64,000 nt of DNA from an uncultured Alphaproteobacteria bacterium (GTDB lineage Bacteria > Pseudomonadota > Alphaproteobacteria > Caulobacterales > Aquidulcibacteraceae), in NCBI GenBank assembly GCA_902826335.1, contig CADEEL010000008.1, forward strand, positions 41,028-105,027, given 5' to 3'. The notes under the pieces were generated by a model, which was not told the origin of the DNA, ran no database searches, and was given only the letters and a program-made list of their open reading frames with translations. Within the stretch, counting starts at the first letter, position 1, and the number at the start of each line of letters is the position of its first letter. A program made the position numbers and the translations under genes. This document shows, piece after piece, positions 56,841-64,000 of the stretch.

Positions 56841-57667
56841 CACACGCCGATCTTGAACGCGCGATAGACGCCGCCTGGGAGCGACGCGAGGCGCTGAGCC
56901 CCACGACCACAGGCGCCGATGTCGAGGCGGTCGAGGCCGCAATCGATTTGCTAGACAATGGCGAGGCGCGCGCCGCAAGCCGCGACACTGACGGAAGCTG
57001 GACCGCGCACCAATGGCTCAAGAAAGCGATCCTGCTTTCATTTCGTTTGAACGCCAATCAGCTCATCCCCGGCGCCCCCCACGGCGCATCCTGGTGGGAC
57101 AAGATCCCATCAAAGTTCGAAGGCTGGAGCGCCAACAGCTTCGCGGCGGCGGGCTTTCGCGCCGTGCCCGGCGCGATCGTGCGGCGCGGCGCCTTCATCG
57201 GCCGCAACGCCGTGCTGATGCCGAGCTTCGTCAATATCGGCGCGCATGTCGGCGAAGGCGCGATGATCGACACCTGGGCGACGGTCGGCTCGTGCGCGCA
57301 GATCGGGCGCAACGTGCATGTCTCCGGAGGCGCCGGCATTGGCGGCGTGCTCGAACCCCTGCAAGCCGCGCCCACCATCATCGAGGACGATTGCTTCATC
57401 GGCGCACGCAGCGAAGTGGCCGAAGGCGTTATCGTGCGCGAGGGCGCCGTGCTGGCGATGGGCGTATTCTTAAGCGCATCGACAAAAATCATCGATCGCG
57501 CGACGGGGGAAACCCTGCGCGGAGAAGTGCCGCCCTATGCCGTCGTCGTGCCCGGCGCGGCGCCGGACCCGCATGGCGGGCCGGCGCTCGCGTGTGCGGT
57601 GATCGTCAAGCGGGTCGATGCGCGCACGCGCGCAAAGACCTCGATCAACGAGCTGCTGAGGGATTAG
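56837..57667 (+). CDS. dapD: 2,3,4,5-tetrahydropyridine-2,6-dicarboxylate N-succinyltransferase
   Basis: A 276-residue trimeric hexapeptide-repeat enzyme of the succinylase branch of lysine/DAP synthesis. The N-terminal helices ([19 protein letters not shown]) are followed by the left-handed beta-helix ([60 protein letters not shown]). The start at 56837 overlaps the HAD gene. The TAG stop at 57665-57667 forms the end of a palindromic element. dapE follows 0.7 kb on, after two repeats and a minus-strand gene. Confidence 0.97.
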   Translation: MTHADLERAIDAAWERREALSPTTTGADVEAVEAAIDLLDNGEARAASRDTDGSWTAHQWLKKAILLSFRLNANQLIPGAPHGASWWDKIPSKFEGWSANSFAAAGFRAVPGAIVRRGAFIGRNAVLMPSFVNIGAHVGEGAMIDTWATVGSCAQIGRNVHVSGGAGIGGVLEPLQAAPTIIEDDCFIGARSEVAEGVIVREGAVLAMGVFLSASTKIIDRATGETLRGEVPPYAVVVPGAAPDPHGGPALACAVIVKRVDARTRAKTSINELLRD

Positions 57668-57779
57668 ACCGCTTTCAGGAAAAGCGTGCAGCGGTTTTCC
57701 GTCCGAAAGCGGTCTAATTATTTGATTTGTGCGGCTTCCGGGCAGCCGAACGGCAGGCACTCGGCGTGAAAACGCACTA
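57665..57779. repeat. Bipartite palindromic element, copy 3 (115 bp, inverted relative to copy 2)
   Basis: Unit 1 (57665-57716, 52 bp) has 12-bp perfect arms TAGACCGCTTTC/GAAAGCGGTCTA. The 12-nt AT-rich linker is 57717-57728 (ATTATTTGATTT). Unit 2 (57729-57779) has imperfect arms. Its length is exactly that of copy 2, with nine differences by eye. The first TAG is the dapD stop codon. The far end joins the MITE-like element directly. Confidence 0.9.
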
Positions 57780-57968
57780 GCAGGCTGTTGAAATAGGTCT
57801 TTCATCCCCCCTCAGTCGACTACGTCGACAGCTCCCCCGTAAACGGGGGAGCAAACCCTCACTGAATCGATTCCACTTTTTTCCTCCCCCGTTTACGGGG
57901 GAGGTGATCGCGAAGCGATCGGAGGGGGGACGACCATGCAAATCGCGACTTTTTCAACAACCTGTTAG
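57777..57968. mobile_element. MITE-like element, 192 bp, with terminal inverted repeats
   Basis: The ends CTAGCAGGCTGTTGAAATAG (57777-57796) and, reversed, CTAACAGGTTGTTGAAAAAG (57949-57968) match in 17 of 20 positions. Inside are two hairpins, CTCCCCCGT-AA-ACGGGGGAG and CTCCCCCGT-TT-ACGGGGGAG, and GATCGC-GAA-GCGATC. There is no open frame, so it would need a transposase in trans. It touches the end of the bipartite repeat, and its right end contains the TAA stop of the next minus-strand gene. Confidence 0.7.
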
Positions 57969-58306
57969 CGCCCGGCCACGAGCGCGATCGTGTTGGTCGT
58001 ATTGTTGGCGCCCGGCGCGGTCCACGTATCGCCGACATTGTAGCCCGCATTGTAAGGCACGCATTGCTGCGCCCCACCGGAGGGCGTCAGGCAAATCTGT
58101 TCGCCGTTCACGGCCCAGGCGCCGGCGCTGTCGCCCGCGGCGCTGGTGACATGATAGGTTCCGTCCGGCTCGAAATGATAGCGCGCCACGGCGCCATCGG
58201 CCGTGGTCACGACGACCGTATTGCCGAATGAATTCTCGATCGTGCCGGCGAGCGCCGGCCCGGCGAGACAGGCCAAGGCGGCGAGTGTTGCAAGCATAAT
58301 TCTCAT
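57965..58306 (-). CDS. Small exported protein, unknown
   Basis: A 113-residue protein with signal peptide (MRIMLATLAALACLAGPALA, cut near GTIENS). A compact beta-rich domain follows: NTVVVTTADGAVARYHFEPD, then WAVNGEQICLTPSG with two Cys (ICLTP, QQCVPYN). The pattern recalls small periplasmic proteins of unknown role. GGGAG stands 6 nt before the ATG at 58306, so I prefer this over the in-frame ATG at 58312. Its stop lies inside the end of the MITE-like element. Confidence 0.75.
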   Translation of the reverse strand: MRIMLATLAALACLAGPALAGTIENSFGNTVVVTTADGAVARYHFEPDGTYHVTSAAGDSAGAWAVNGEQICLTPSGGAQQCVPYNAGYNVGDTWTAPGANNTTNTIALVAGR

Positions 58307-58368
58307 GATCATCTCCCTAAGGTCCGGCCTTGCCCTCGACCGGGCTTTTGCTCTCTAGATCAAGAACC

Positions 58369-59520
58369 ATGGATGCTCAAATCCGCTTCGATCCCCTGCC
58401 CCTCGCGCAAGCCCTCATGCGCCGCGCCAGCGTCACACCTGACCACGCCGGCGCGATGGACCTCATCGGCGTAGAGCTGGCGCGCTTGGGCTTTACGGTG
58501 CGCCGCCTCGACGTAGGCGCGGTCGCCAATCTCTATGCTCGGCTGGGCGATGCGCGGCCGAATTTCTGCTTCGCCGGGCATGTGGATGTTGTCCCCGTGG
58601 GGGACGCGGGCGCGTGGACCAGCGATCCGTTCGGCGCCGAGATCAAGGACGGCTGGCTGATCGGGCGCGGCGCCGCGGACATGAAAGCCGCGATCGCCGC
58701 CATGATCGCGGCGGTCGAGCATCACCTGGCCACGGCCGGCGCGCCACGCGGCTCAGTTTCGTTTCTGTTGACCAGTGATGAAGAAGGCCCCGCGCTTGAC
58801 GGCACGCGCAAGGCGCTCGCCGCGCTCGCCGCCGATGGAGAAAAGCTCGATCACTGCCTGATCGGCGAACCGACCAGCGTCACGCATGTGGGCGATACGC
58901 TGAAGAACGGTCGCCGCGGCAGCCTCAATGCGCGCCTCGCCGTCACCGGCATGCAAGGCCATGTCGCGTATCCGAGCGAATCGAAAAATCCCGTTCCAAT
59001 CCTGCTTGATCTGCTGGCGGCCCTGCGTGCGCGCCGGCTCGACGATGGCGCGCCGGGCTTTGATCCTTCCAACCTGGAAGTGACAAGCGTGGATGTCGCC
59101 AATCTGGCGCATAACGTCATCCCCGCGCGCGCGGAAGCGCGGCTCAACATCCGCTTCAATTCCGCGCATGACGGGCAAGACCTTGTCCGCTGGATCGAAG
59201 CGGAGGCGCGCCGCATCGGCGAGGAAACCGGCGCGGGCGTCGAAACGCAAATCGCCGTTACGGGCGCGGCCTTCTACACGCCGCCCTGCGCCTTCATCGA
59301 GCAAGTCCGCGCCGGCGCCGAAGACATCACCGGCCGCGCGCCCATTCTCTCGACGACTGGCGGCACATCGGACGCGCGCTTCATCAAGGATTATTGCCCA
59401 GTCGCGGAGCTTGGCCTGCAGAACGCCACGGCGCACAAGGTCGATGAGCGCGTGCGCGTGGAGGACGTGCGCACGCTGGCGCGCATCTACGCCGCCATAC
59501 TCGCGCGCTACTTCGCATGA
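58369..59520 (+). CDS. dapE: Succinyl-diaminopimelate desuccinylase
   Basis: A 383-residue di-zinc M20 peptidase-type enzyme of lysine/DAP synthesis. Metal ligands are seen in CFAGHVDVVPVGD (His, Asp), GRGAADMKAA (bridging Asp) and SDEEGPALDGT (catalytic Glu pair). The dimerisation domain with GRRGSLNARLAVTGMQGHVA and the final STTGGTSDARF are also seen. I chose the Met at 58369 (MDAQIRFDPLPLAQ). It overlaps the aminotransferase by 4 nt. Confidence 0.96.
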   Translation: MDAQIRFDPLPLAQALMRRASVTPDHAGAMDLIGVELARLGFTVRRLDVGAVANLYARLGDARPNFCFAGHVDVVPVGDAGAWTSDPFGAEIKDGWLIGRGAADMKAAIAAMIAAVEHHLATAGAPRGSVSFLLTSDEEGPALDGTRKALAALAADGEKLDHCLIGEPTSVTHVGDTLKNGRRGSLNARLAVTGMQGHVAYPSESKNPVPILLDLLAALRARRLDDGAPGFDPSNLEVTSVDVANLAHNVIPARAEARLNIRFNSAHDGQDLVRWIEAEARRIGEETGAGVETQIAVTGAAFYTPPCAFIEQVRAGAEDITGRAPILSTTGGTSDARFIKDYCPVAELGLQNATAHKVDERVRVEDVRTLARIYAAILARYFA

Positions 59521-60674
59521 ACGAGGTCTATGCGAGCCTGCCGCGCACGATCTTCGACGTGATGAGCGGCCTTGCGCGCGAGACGGGCGCCGTCAATCTT
59601 GGCCAGGGCTTCCCGGACGCGGACGGCCCGCGCGACATCATCGAAAAGGCCGCGGACGCGCTGCTGAAAGGTCCTAACCAATACGCTCCGATGATGGGCC
59701 TGCCCGCGTTGCGCGAAGCGGTGGCGGAGCATTACGGGCGCCTGCAAAGTCTCAATCTCGACTGGCGCACGGAAGTGACGATCACCTCCGGCGCCACGGA
59801 GGCGATCGCGGCCTCGATCTTCGCTGTGCTCAATCCCGGCGATCACGTCATTCTCATTGAGCCGATGTACGACGCCTATTCGCCTCTGGTTCGCCGCGCG
59901 GGCGCAAGCGCTTCCTTCGTGCGGCTTGAACCTCCGCACTGGCGATTGTCCGAAGCGGCGCTGCGTGCGGCCTGCACGGAGAAGACCAAAGCGATCATCG
60001 TCAATTCGCCGCTCAATCCAAGCGCCAGCTTGATCGCGGGCGATGATCTCGCATCGATCGCCAGACTGTGCGTGGAGCGCGATCTCATCGCCATCTGCGA
60101 TGAGGTGTGGGAGCACATAACGTTTGATGGGCGTCGGCACCAACCACTCATCAGCGCGCCGGGCATGCGCGAACGCGCCATCAAGATTGGCTCCGCCGGG
60201 AAAATGTTTTCGATGACGGGCTGGAAAATCGGGTTCGTGTGCGCGCCGCCGCCGCTCACCGAAGCGATCGCCAAGGCCCATCAATTCCTGACCTTCGCCA
60301 CCGCGCCCAATCTCCAGTCCGCCGCCGCTTACGGTCTCGCCAAGAGCGCCTCGTTCTTTGACGCGATGCGGGCCGATTTCGAGCGCGCCCGGGATCGATT
60401 GGCGCGTGCGCTGGCGCGGGAGGGTTTCGCCGTTCTGCCCTGCGCGGGAACCTATTTCCTCAACATCGACCTGGGTGGCTCTGGAGTTGAGCTGAGCGCC
60501 GAGGATTTCGCGCTGCGCGCGGTCAAAGAGCATGGCGTGGCGAGCATTCCGCTGACGCCATTCTACGCGGCGGCGCCCACATCCCAACTTGTGCGCCTCT
60601 GCTTCGCGAAATCGGACGAGACGCTTGATCGTGGCGTTGAGCGCCTCTCCGCCGCACGCCGCGCCCTGATTTAA
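59517..60674 (+). CDS. Class I/II PLP aminotransferase, candidate succinyl-DAP aminotransferase
   Basis: A 385-residue fold-type I aminotransferase. [13 protein letters not shown], the Schiff-base Lys in [37 protein letters not shown] and the C-terminal [13 protein letters not shown] are complete. It most resembles YbdL/kynurenine-type aminotransferases. However, its place after dapD and dapE, with ATGA coupling, makes it a good candidate for DapC (N-succinyl-L,L-DAP aminotransferase). That role is an inference from position. It converges on truA with 4 bp overlap. Confidence 0.88.
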   Translation: MNEVYASLPRTIFDVMSGLARETGAVNLGQGFPDADGPRDIIEKAADALLKGPNQYAPMMGLPALREAVAEHYGRLQSLNLDWRTEVTITSGATEAIAASIFAVLNPGDHVILIEPMYDAYSPLVRRAGASASFVRLEPPHWRLSEAALRAACTEKTKAIIVNSPLNPSASLIAGDDLASIARLCVERDLIAICDEVWEHITFDGRRHQPLISAPGMRERAIKIGSAGKMFSMTGWKIGFVCAPPPLTEAIAKAHQFLTFATAPNLQSAAAYGLAKSASFFDAMRADFERARDRLARALAREGFAVLPCAGTYFLNIDLGGSGVELSAEDFALRAVKEHGVASIPLTPFYAAAPTSQLVRLCFAKSDETLDRGVERLSAARRALI

Positions 60675-61408
60675 TAATCAACGCACATGAGATAAAGGCC
60701 GCACGCTGGCGCAACGGGTCCGCAGCGCGCGCGATCAGCGGCGGCCAGGGCGTCCACCAGATCTTGCGGCGACCATTTGCCAACCCCAACCTCAACCAGC
60801 GAACCGACCATGGAGCGCACCTGGCGGTGCAGAAAGGAACGCGCCGCACAGGTGATCACAACCTCCTCGTCGGCGCACGCCACATCGCACTGCTCCAGTG
60901 TTTTCACCGGGCTCTCCGCCTGGCAATGGCTGTCGCGAAACGTTGTGAAATCGTGCCGCCCCAACAGCGCTTGCGCCGCCGCATGCATGCGCGCCGCATC
61001 AAGTTGCGAAGACACGCGCCATGCGCGGCCACGCGCCAAGGCCAGATCGGCGCGCCGATTGACGATGCGATACTCATAGGTGCGCCGCACCGCATCGAAG
61101 CGGGCGTGAAACGCGTCATGCGTCGCTTGCGCTGACAGCACCGCGATCGGGTGCGGCCGTACATGCGCGTTGAGCGCATCGCTCAACCGCTCCGGCGCGA
61201 TCGCCATGGCGAGATCGACATGCGCGACCTGCCCCAGAGCATGCACGCCGGAATCGGTGCGCCCCGCACCGGTGACCGTCGCCCGCTCGCCTGACAGGTT
61301 GAACACCGCCTCCTCAAGCGCGGCCTGCACGCTCGGGCCTTCGGCAAGGCGCTGCCACCCAAAAAACGGCGCGCCGTCATATTCGATCGTCAGCTTGAAG
61401 CGCGCCAT
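60671..61408 (-). CDS. truA: tRNA pseudouridine(38-40) synthase
   Basis: A 245-residue pseudouridine synthase for the tRNA anticodon stem. The catalytic Asp is in [18 protein letters not shown]; the start [18 protein letters not shown] and the C-terminal [17 protein letters not shown] are typical. I placed the start at 61408 ([12 protein letters not shown]) because upstream in-frame codons are Arg/Cys-rich and unrelated. It is the third gene of fmt-lipoprotein-truA; fmt and truA are often adjacent in alphaproteobacteria. Confidence 0.96.
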   Translation of the reverse strand: MARFKLTIEYDGAPFFGWQRLAEGPSVQAALEEAVFNLSGERATVTGAGRTDSGVHALGQVAHVDLAMAIAPERLSDALNAHVRPHPIAVLSAQATHDAFHARFDAVRRTYEYRIVNRRADLALARGRAWRVSSQLDAARMHAAAQALLGRHDFTTFRDSHCQAESPVKTLEQCDVACADEEVVITCAARSFLHRQVRSMVGSLVEVGVGKWSPQDLVDALAAADRARCGPVAPACGLYLMCVDY

Positions 61409-61433
61409 CCGAGCGGCGATCTGTCCGTAACGC

Positions 61434-62009
61434 CTATTCGGCGCGCGTGAACGTATAGGCGCTGCACAGGAGCGCCCCGGGCCGCCCCGGCGCCTCGCCC
61501 GCCACCGCCAGCAGGCGCAGATCGCTGGCCCCTGGCGCGTCGGGCTCCCACAGCACAAGGCGCGTCATCTCGCGCTCGCCGCACAGGCCGCGCGCGCCGC
61601 CGGCGTTCGCGGACTCCGTCACTTCGTAAACGATGACCTGAGAGGCCTCCACCGGCAGCTCCATCAGCGCACGGATGGTTTGCCCCTCCAACGCCGTCGA
61701 GGGCGCGATGGCGCCGGAGAGCACGGCTTCCGCGCTGAGGCCCGTCTGTGTGCGCAGTGAGAGCACCTCCCCGCCGCCGGCGCCATCCGGGCCAGGCATG
61801 CGCGTGGTCAAAGTCAGCGTGAGGCGGCCCACAATCACGCGCGCGCTTTCCGACGCTGGCGTAAAGACGCGCGCGGGTTCGCTTTCCAAGGTCGGCGCAT
61901 CGAGCTTTGGGCCATCCACCGCCCGCTCAGCGCCCGAGCCGCCGATGCGATCGCACGCGGCGAGGCACGAAACAAGCAAGCAAGCGACAAGGGCGGCGCG
62001 GGCGTTCAT
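61434..62009 (-). CDS. Putative lipoprotein between fmt and truA
   Basis: A 191-residue lipoprotein beginning [19 protein letters not shown] with lipobox LAAC, then an acidic Pro-rich linker and a beta-rich domain ([45 protein letters not shown]) with two Cys. No family recognised. GGAG is placed 6 nt before the ATG. It separates fmt from truA, which are adjacent in related genomes, so it may be an insertion in that operon. Confidence 0.75.
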   Translation of the reverse strand: MNARAALVACLLVSCLAACDRIGGSGAERAVDGPKLDAPTLESEPARVFTPASESARVIVGRLTLTLTTRMPGPDGAGGGEVLSLRTQTGLSAEAVLSGAIAPSTALEGQTIRALMELPVEASQVIVYEVTESANAGGARGLCGEREMTRLVLWEPDAPGASDLRLLAVAGEAPGRPGALLCSAYTFTRAE

Positions 62010-62066
62010 CGCGATCTCCGAAAGGCGCGGCACGCTAGCTGGTCAGCGCTGAAAACGCCACTCGCC

Positions 62067-63002
62067 TCATGCAAGACGCGCGCCCGCCGGGATCGGCGTT
62101 CCGCGCAGGAATTCGTCCGCAGGTAGCATCGCCCTGCCTTCGCGCTGAAGCGCCAGCAGGCGCACCGCACCCGTCCCACAAGCGATCAGCAGGCGATCGT
62201 CCAGCGTGACGCCTGGGTCGGCCGCGCGCCCGGCGGGTGACGTTTCCGTGCAACTCAGCAACGCCTTCACGCGCGCTCCATCTGGCGCGATGAACCAGGC
62301 GCCCGGCATGGGCGCAAGGCCCCGGATGGTGCAATCGACCGTGCGTGCGGACTGCGTCCAGTCGAGCCGCGTTTCCGCCGGAGTGATCTTGTGCGCGTAG
62401 GTGACGCCATGCTCGCTTTGCGGCGTTTCCACCGCCGTCCCGCGCGCGAGTTCATCCACGGCGCCGACAAGCAAGGGCGCGCCGAGCGCGGCGAGGCGAT
62501 CGTGCAGGCTTGCCGTGGTGTCATCGGCGCGGATGGGCGTCTCGGCGCTCGCCAGAATTGGTCCTGTGTCCAGCCCCTCTTCCATGCGCATCACCTGAAC
62601 GCCGGTGCGTTCATCGCCCGCCATCAGCGCCCGCTGAATGGGCGCCGCGCCCCGCCAGCGCGGCAACAGCGACGCGTGCAGATTGATGCAGCCAAGACGC
62701 GGCGCATCGAGAATTGGCTTCGGCAGAATGAGCCCATAGGCGACCACAATCGCGAGATCGAGCCCAAGCGCGGCGAACGACGCCTGGGCCTCCGCGCGCT
62801 TCAATGAGGCTGGCGTGCGCACTTCAAGTCCATGCGCCTCCGCAAACTCATGCACCGCCGTCTTGCGCAGAGCTTTGCCACGGCCCGCCGGACGCGGCGG
62901 CTGGGCGTAGACGCACACGATCTCATGGCCGGCCGCAATCAGCGCTTCAAGCGAGGGCAGACCAAAGGCGGGCGAACCCATGAAAGCGATGCGCAATCCC
63001 AT
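62067..63002 (-). CDS. fmt: Methionyl-tRNA formyltransferase
   Basis: A 311-residue enzyme that formylates initiator Met-tRNA. The N-terminal domain ([19 protein letters not shown]), the catalytic region [20 protein letters not shown] and [14 protein letters not shown], and the OB-fold C-terminal domain are complete. Its usual partner def is not adjacent; upstream instead lies an acyl-CoA synthetase remnant. Confidence 0.97.
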   Translation of the reverse strand: MGLRIAFMGSPAFGLPSLEALIAAGHEIVCVYAQPPRPAGRGKALRKTAVHEFAEAHGLEVRTPASLKRAEAQASFAALGLDLAIVVAYGLILPKPILDAPRLGCINLHASLLPRWRGAAPIQRALMAGDERTGVQVMRMEEGLDTGPILASAETPIRADDTTASLHDRLAALGAPLLVGAVDELARGTAVETPQSEHGVTYAHKITPAETRLDWTQSARTVDCTIRGLAPMPGAWFIAPDGARVKALLSCTETSPAGRAADPGVTLDDRLLIACGTGAVRLLALQREGRAMLPADEFLRGTPIPAGARLA

Positions 63003-63223
63003 GGCGCGGTGATGACGTCGGCCCGGCGCCCACGCAAGGGCGGCGTGAAACCCTGAATGCCTTCATCCGCGCGCGCCTCGCGCCGCAAAAAACGCCAGCC
63101 TTTTGGATCTGGGTCGATGAATGGCCGCTCACCGGATCGGGCAAGATCCAGAAGTTCAAATTGCGCGAAGGTTTCGAGCAGGGCGCTTATGCAGAGCGCC
63201 CCGCCCAATTGGACCGCCTCTGA
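63002..63223 (+). pseudogene. Remnant of an acyl-CoA synthetase (C-terminal end only)
   Basis: Translating from 63002 in the frame that ends at TGA 63221-63223 gives about 73 codons. They read as the last part of an AMP-binding (ANL) acyl-CoA synthetase: [20 protein letters not shown] then WVDEWPLTGSGKIQKFKLRE. PLTGSGKIQKF is the A10 motif with the catalytic Lys. No start codon or upstream domain exists; the sequence before 63002 is fmt on the other strand. The remnant therefore marks a deletion or rearrangement breakpoint at the fmt start. Confidence 0.75.
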
Positions 63224-63225
63224 CC

Positions 63226-63912
63226 CTAGTTTATGGCCGTCCGCTCCACGCCGTCGAGAAAGCCCCACAGTGCGCCGGCGAGTTCCTCGCCTGCGGCAAC
63301 CGCCTCGGCGCGCTCGCCCTCGGGCAGTGAATCGAGCAGGCCGCGGCACACGGCGGCGTGTTCGACATCGGCGGTCTCGTGGACGCGAAAGAAGCGCAGC
63401 GTCGCCTCGTCCGTCACGCCATAGCGCGCCAATCCTTCGATCTTTGACGTGGAGACCGCCGGCAATTGGCTCTCATAAGCATAGAGCGCGCCCAGGCCCG
63501 CCGCATAGGACTGGCGCGAAAGGCGGCGGAACGTCTCGATCAAGTTCATTGTTTCGGGATTGAGTTCGATGGCGCGCGCCTCGGCCTCACTGGCGCCCAG
63601 GCCTTCGAGGAAGCCGAGCCAAAGGCTGGCGTGATCGTCCTTGCCTGCGCCGACGCCTTCTTCCTCGGCGAGATTTTCCGCGAGCAGGAAACGCCCATCC
63701 CGATCCGGGCAGTTGGCGTGAACAGAGCTTACGGCGCAGGGAAAGGCTTCGACATGATGGAAATATTGCCGCGCGTACGCCTTCAGCGTCTCAAGGCTGA
63801 GCCGCCCCTCCGTCCAGGCCTGATAGAAGGGGTGCGAGAGCATGGCGCGGCCGGCGACGGCGGCGTCAATGGCGGCGGCGGTGGCGCCCGAAAAAACCGA
63901 ACCGTCAGACAT
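63226..63912 (-). CDS. CADD family putative folate metabolism protein
   Basis: A 228-residue helical di-metal protein of the TenA/PqqC-like CADD family. AYARQYFHHVEAFPCAVSSVH, FLLAENLAEEEG with DDHASLWLGFLEG, and FFRVHETADVEHAAVC give the His/Glu/Asp metal ligands. The chlamydial CADD protein is a self-sacrificing oxygenase that makes p-aminobenzoate for folate, using a Tyr of its own chain. Whether this homologue does so is not known. Tail-to-tail with the acyl-CoA synthetase remnant, 2 bp apart. Confidence 0.85.
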   Translation of the reverse strand: MSDGSVFSGATAAAIDAAVAGRAMLSHPFYQAWTEGRLSLETLKAYARQYFHHVEAFPCAVSSVHANCPDRDGRFLLAENLAEEEGVGAGKDDHASLWLGFLEGLGASEAEARAIELNPETMNLIETFRRLSRQSYAAGLGALYAYESQLPAVSTSKIEGLARYGVTDEATLRFFRVHETADVEHAAVCRGLLDSLPEGERAEAVAAGEELAGALWGFLDGVERTAIN

Positions 63913-64000
63913 GCAGCACTTCTCCCAAAAACCTTCGATAAAACCCTAGCTGTGGAGCGTCAATAGGTTGTTCCGATTTAAGCCGAGCCGACTGATGGGG

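Noticed and set aside
57831..57903. CCCCCGT/ACGGGGG repeats as a CRISPR array
   Set aside because: Only two palindromic units lie inside one short element with terminal inverted repeats; no regular spacers and no cas genes.

Overview
The window is one contiguous, gene-dense stretch of a high-GC alphaproteobacterial chromosome. The cell-cycle genes point to Caulobacterales, perhaps Hyphomonadaceae: a divK-pleD pair, mipZ for MinD-type division-site placement, ddl-ftsQ-ftsA-ftsZ, a CtrA-type TTAA-N7-TTAA box next to mipZ, and three GANTC (CcrM-type) sites around the ftsZ start. The order plsY-dprA-topA-rnr and the phasin gene fit. The genus is an inference from gene content only. I saw no rRNA, tRNA, CRISPR array or intact transposase. 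No gene-free stretch exceeds about 300 bases.

Layout. 1-9.7 kb: fatty-acid/CoA enzymes (SDR fragment, acyl-CoA dehydrogenase, enoyl-CoA hydratase), a DUF2339 membrane protein, two lipoproteins, an Ada-AlkA fusion with Ogt, ruvX and an AEC transporter. 9.8-20.5 kb (+): pyrB, a 49-codon ORF, a dihydroorotase-like pyrC' without catalytic residues, a MliC-like lipoprotein, plsY, dprA, topA, rnr, a Nudix gene and rpmG. 20.5-25.2 kb: a divergent peptidoglycan-recycling pair (Mpl/MurC-like ligase and LdcA), then a fatty-acid hydroxylase-DUF2147 fusion with a membrane AraC regulator. 25.2-32.1 kb: pleD and divK, then a + strand run of ROK kinase, dinB, RidA, GDPD, a GNAT-like protein and HIT. 32.2-39.2 kb: clpA-clpS, phasin, D,D-carboxypeptidase, J-domain protein, mipZ, panC. 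39.2-45.8 kb (-): a tightly overlapping operon with liuC and liuD of leucine breakdown interleaved with membrane proteins, downstream of arsC. 45.9-49.2 kb: two exported TPR proteins flanking a cold-shock gene, with palindromic repeats. 49.3-53.8 kb (-): ddl-ftsQ-ftsA-ftsZ. 54-60.7 kb (+): argB, a DUF1036 protein, HAD phosphatase, dapD, dapE and an aminotransferase that could be DapC. 60.7-64 kb (-): truA, lipoprotein, fmt, an acyl-CoA synthetase remnant and a CADD-type protein.

The most unusual signal is a family of bipartite palindromic repeats, three copies between 47.7 and 57.8 kb. Each has a 52-bp palindrome, a 12-nt AT-rich linker and a second palindrome of about 47-51 bp. In all three, the outer TAG of the 52-bp unit is exactly the stop codon of the flanking gene. 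A separate 192-bp MITE-like element abuts the third copy, and its far end supplies the stop of the next gene. Other points of note are the catalytically degenerate pyrC', the hydroxylase-DUF2147 fusion, the acyl-CoA synthetase remnant beside fmt, the division cluster without murC/murB/lpxC, and paired TGC-rich motifs upstream of the phasin gene.
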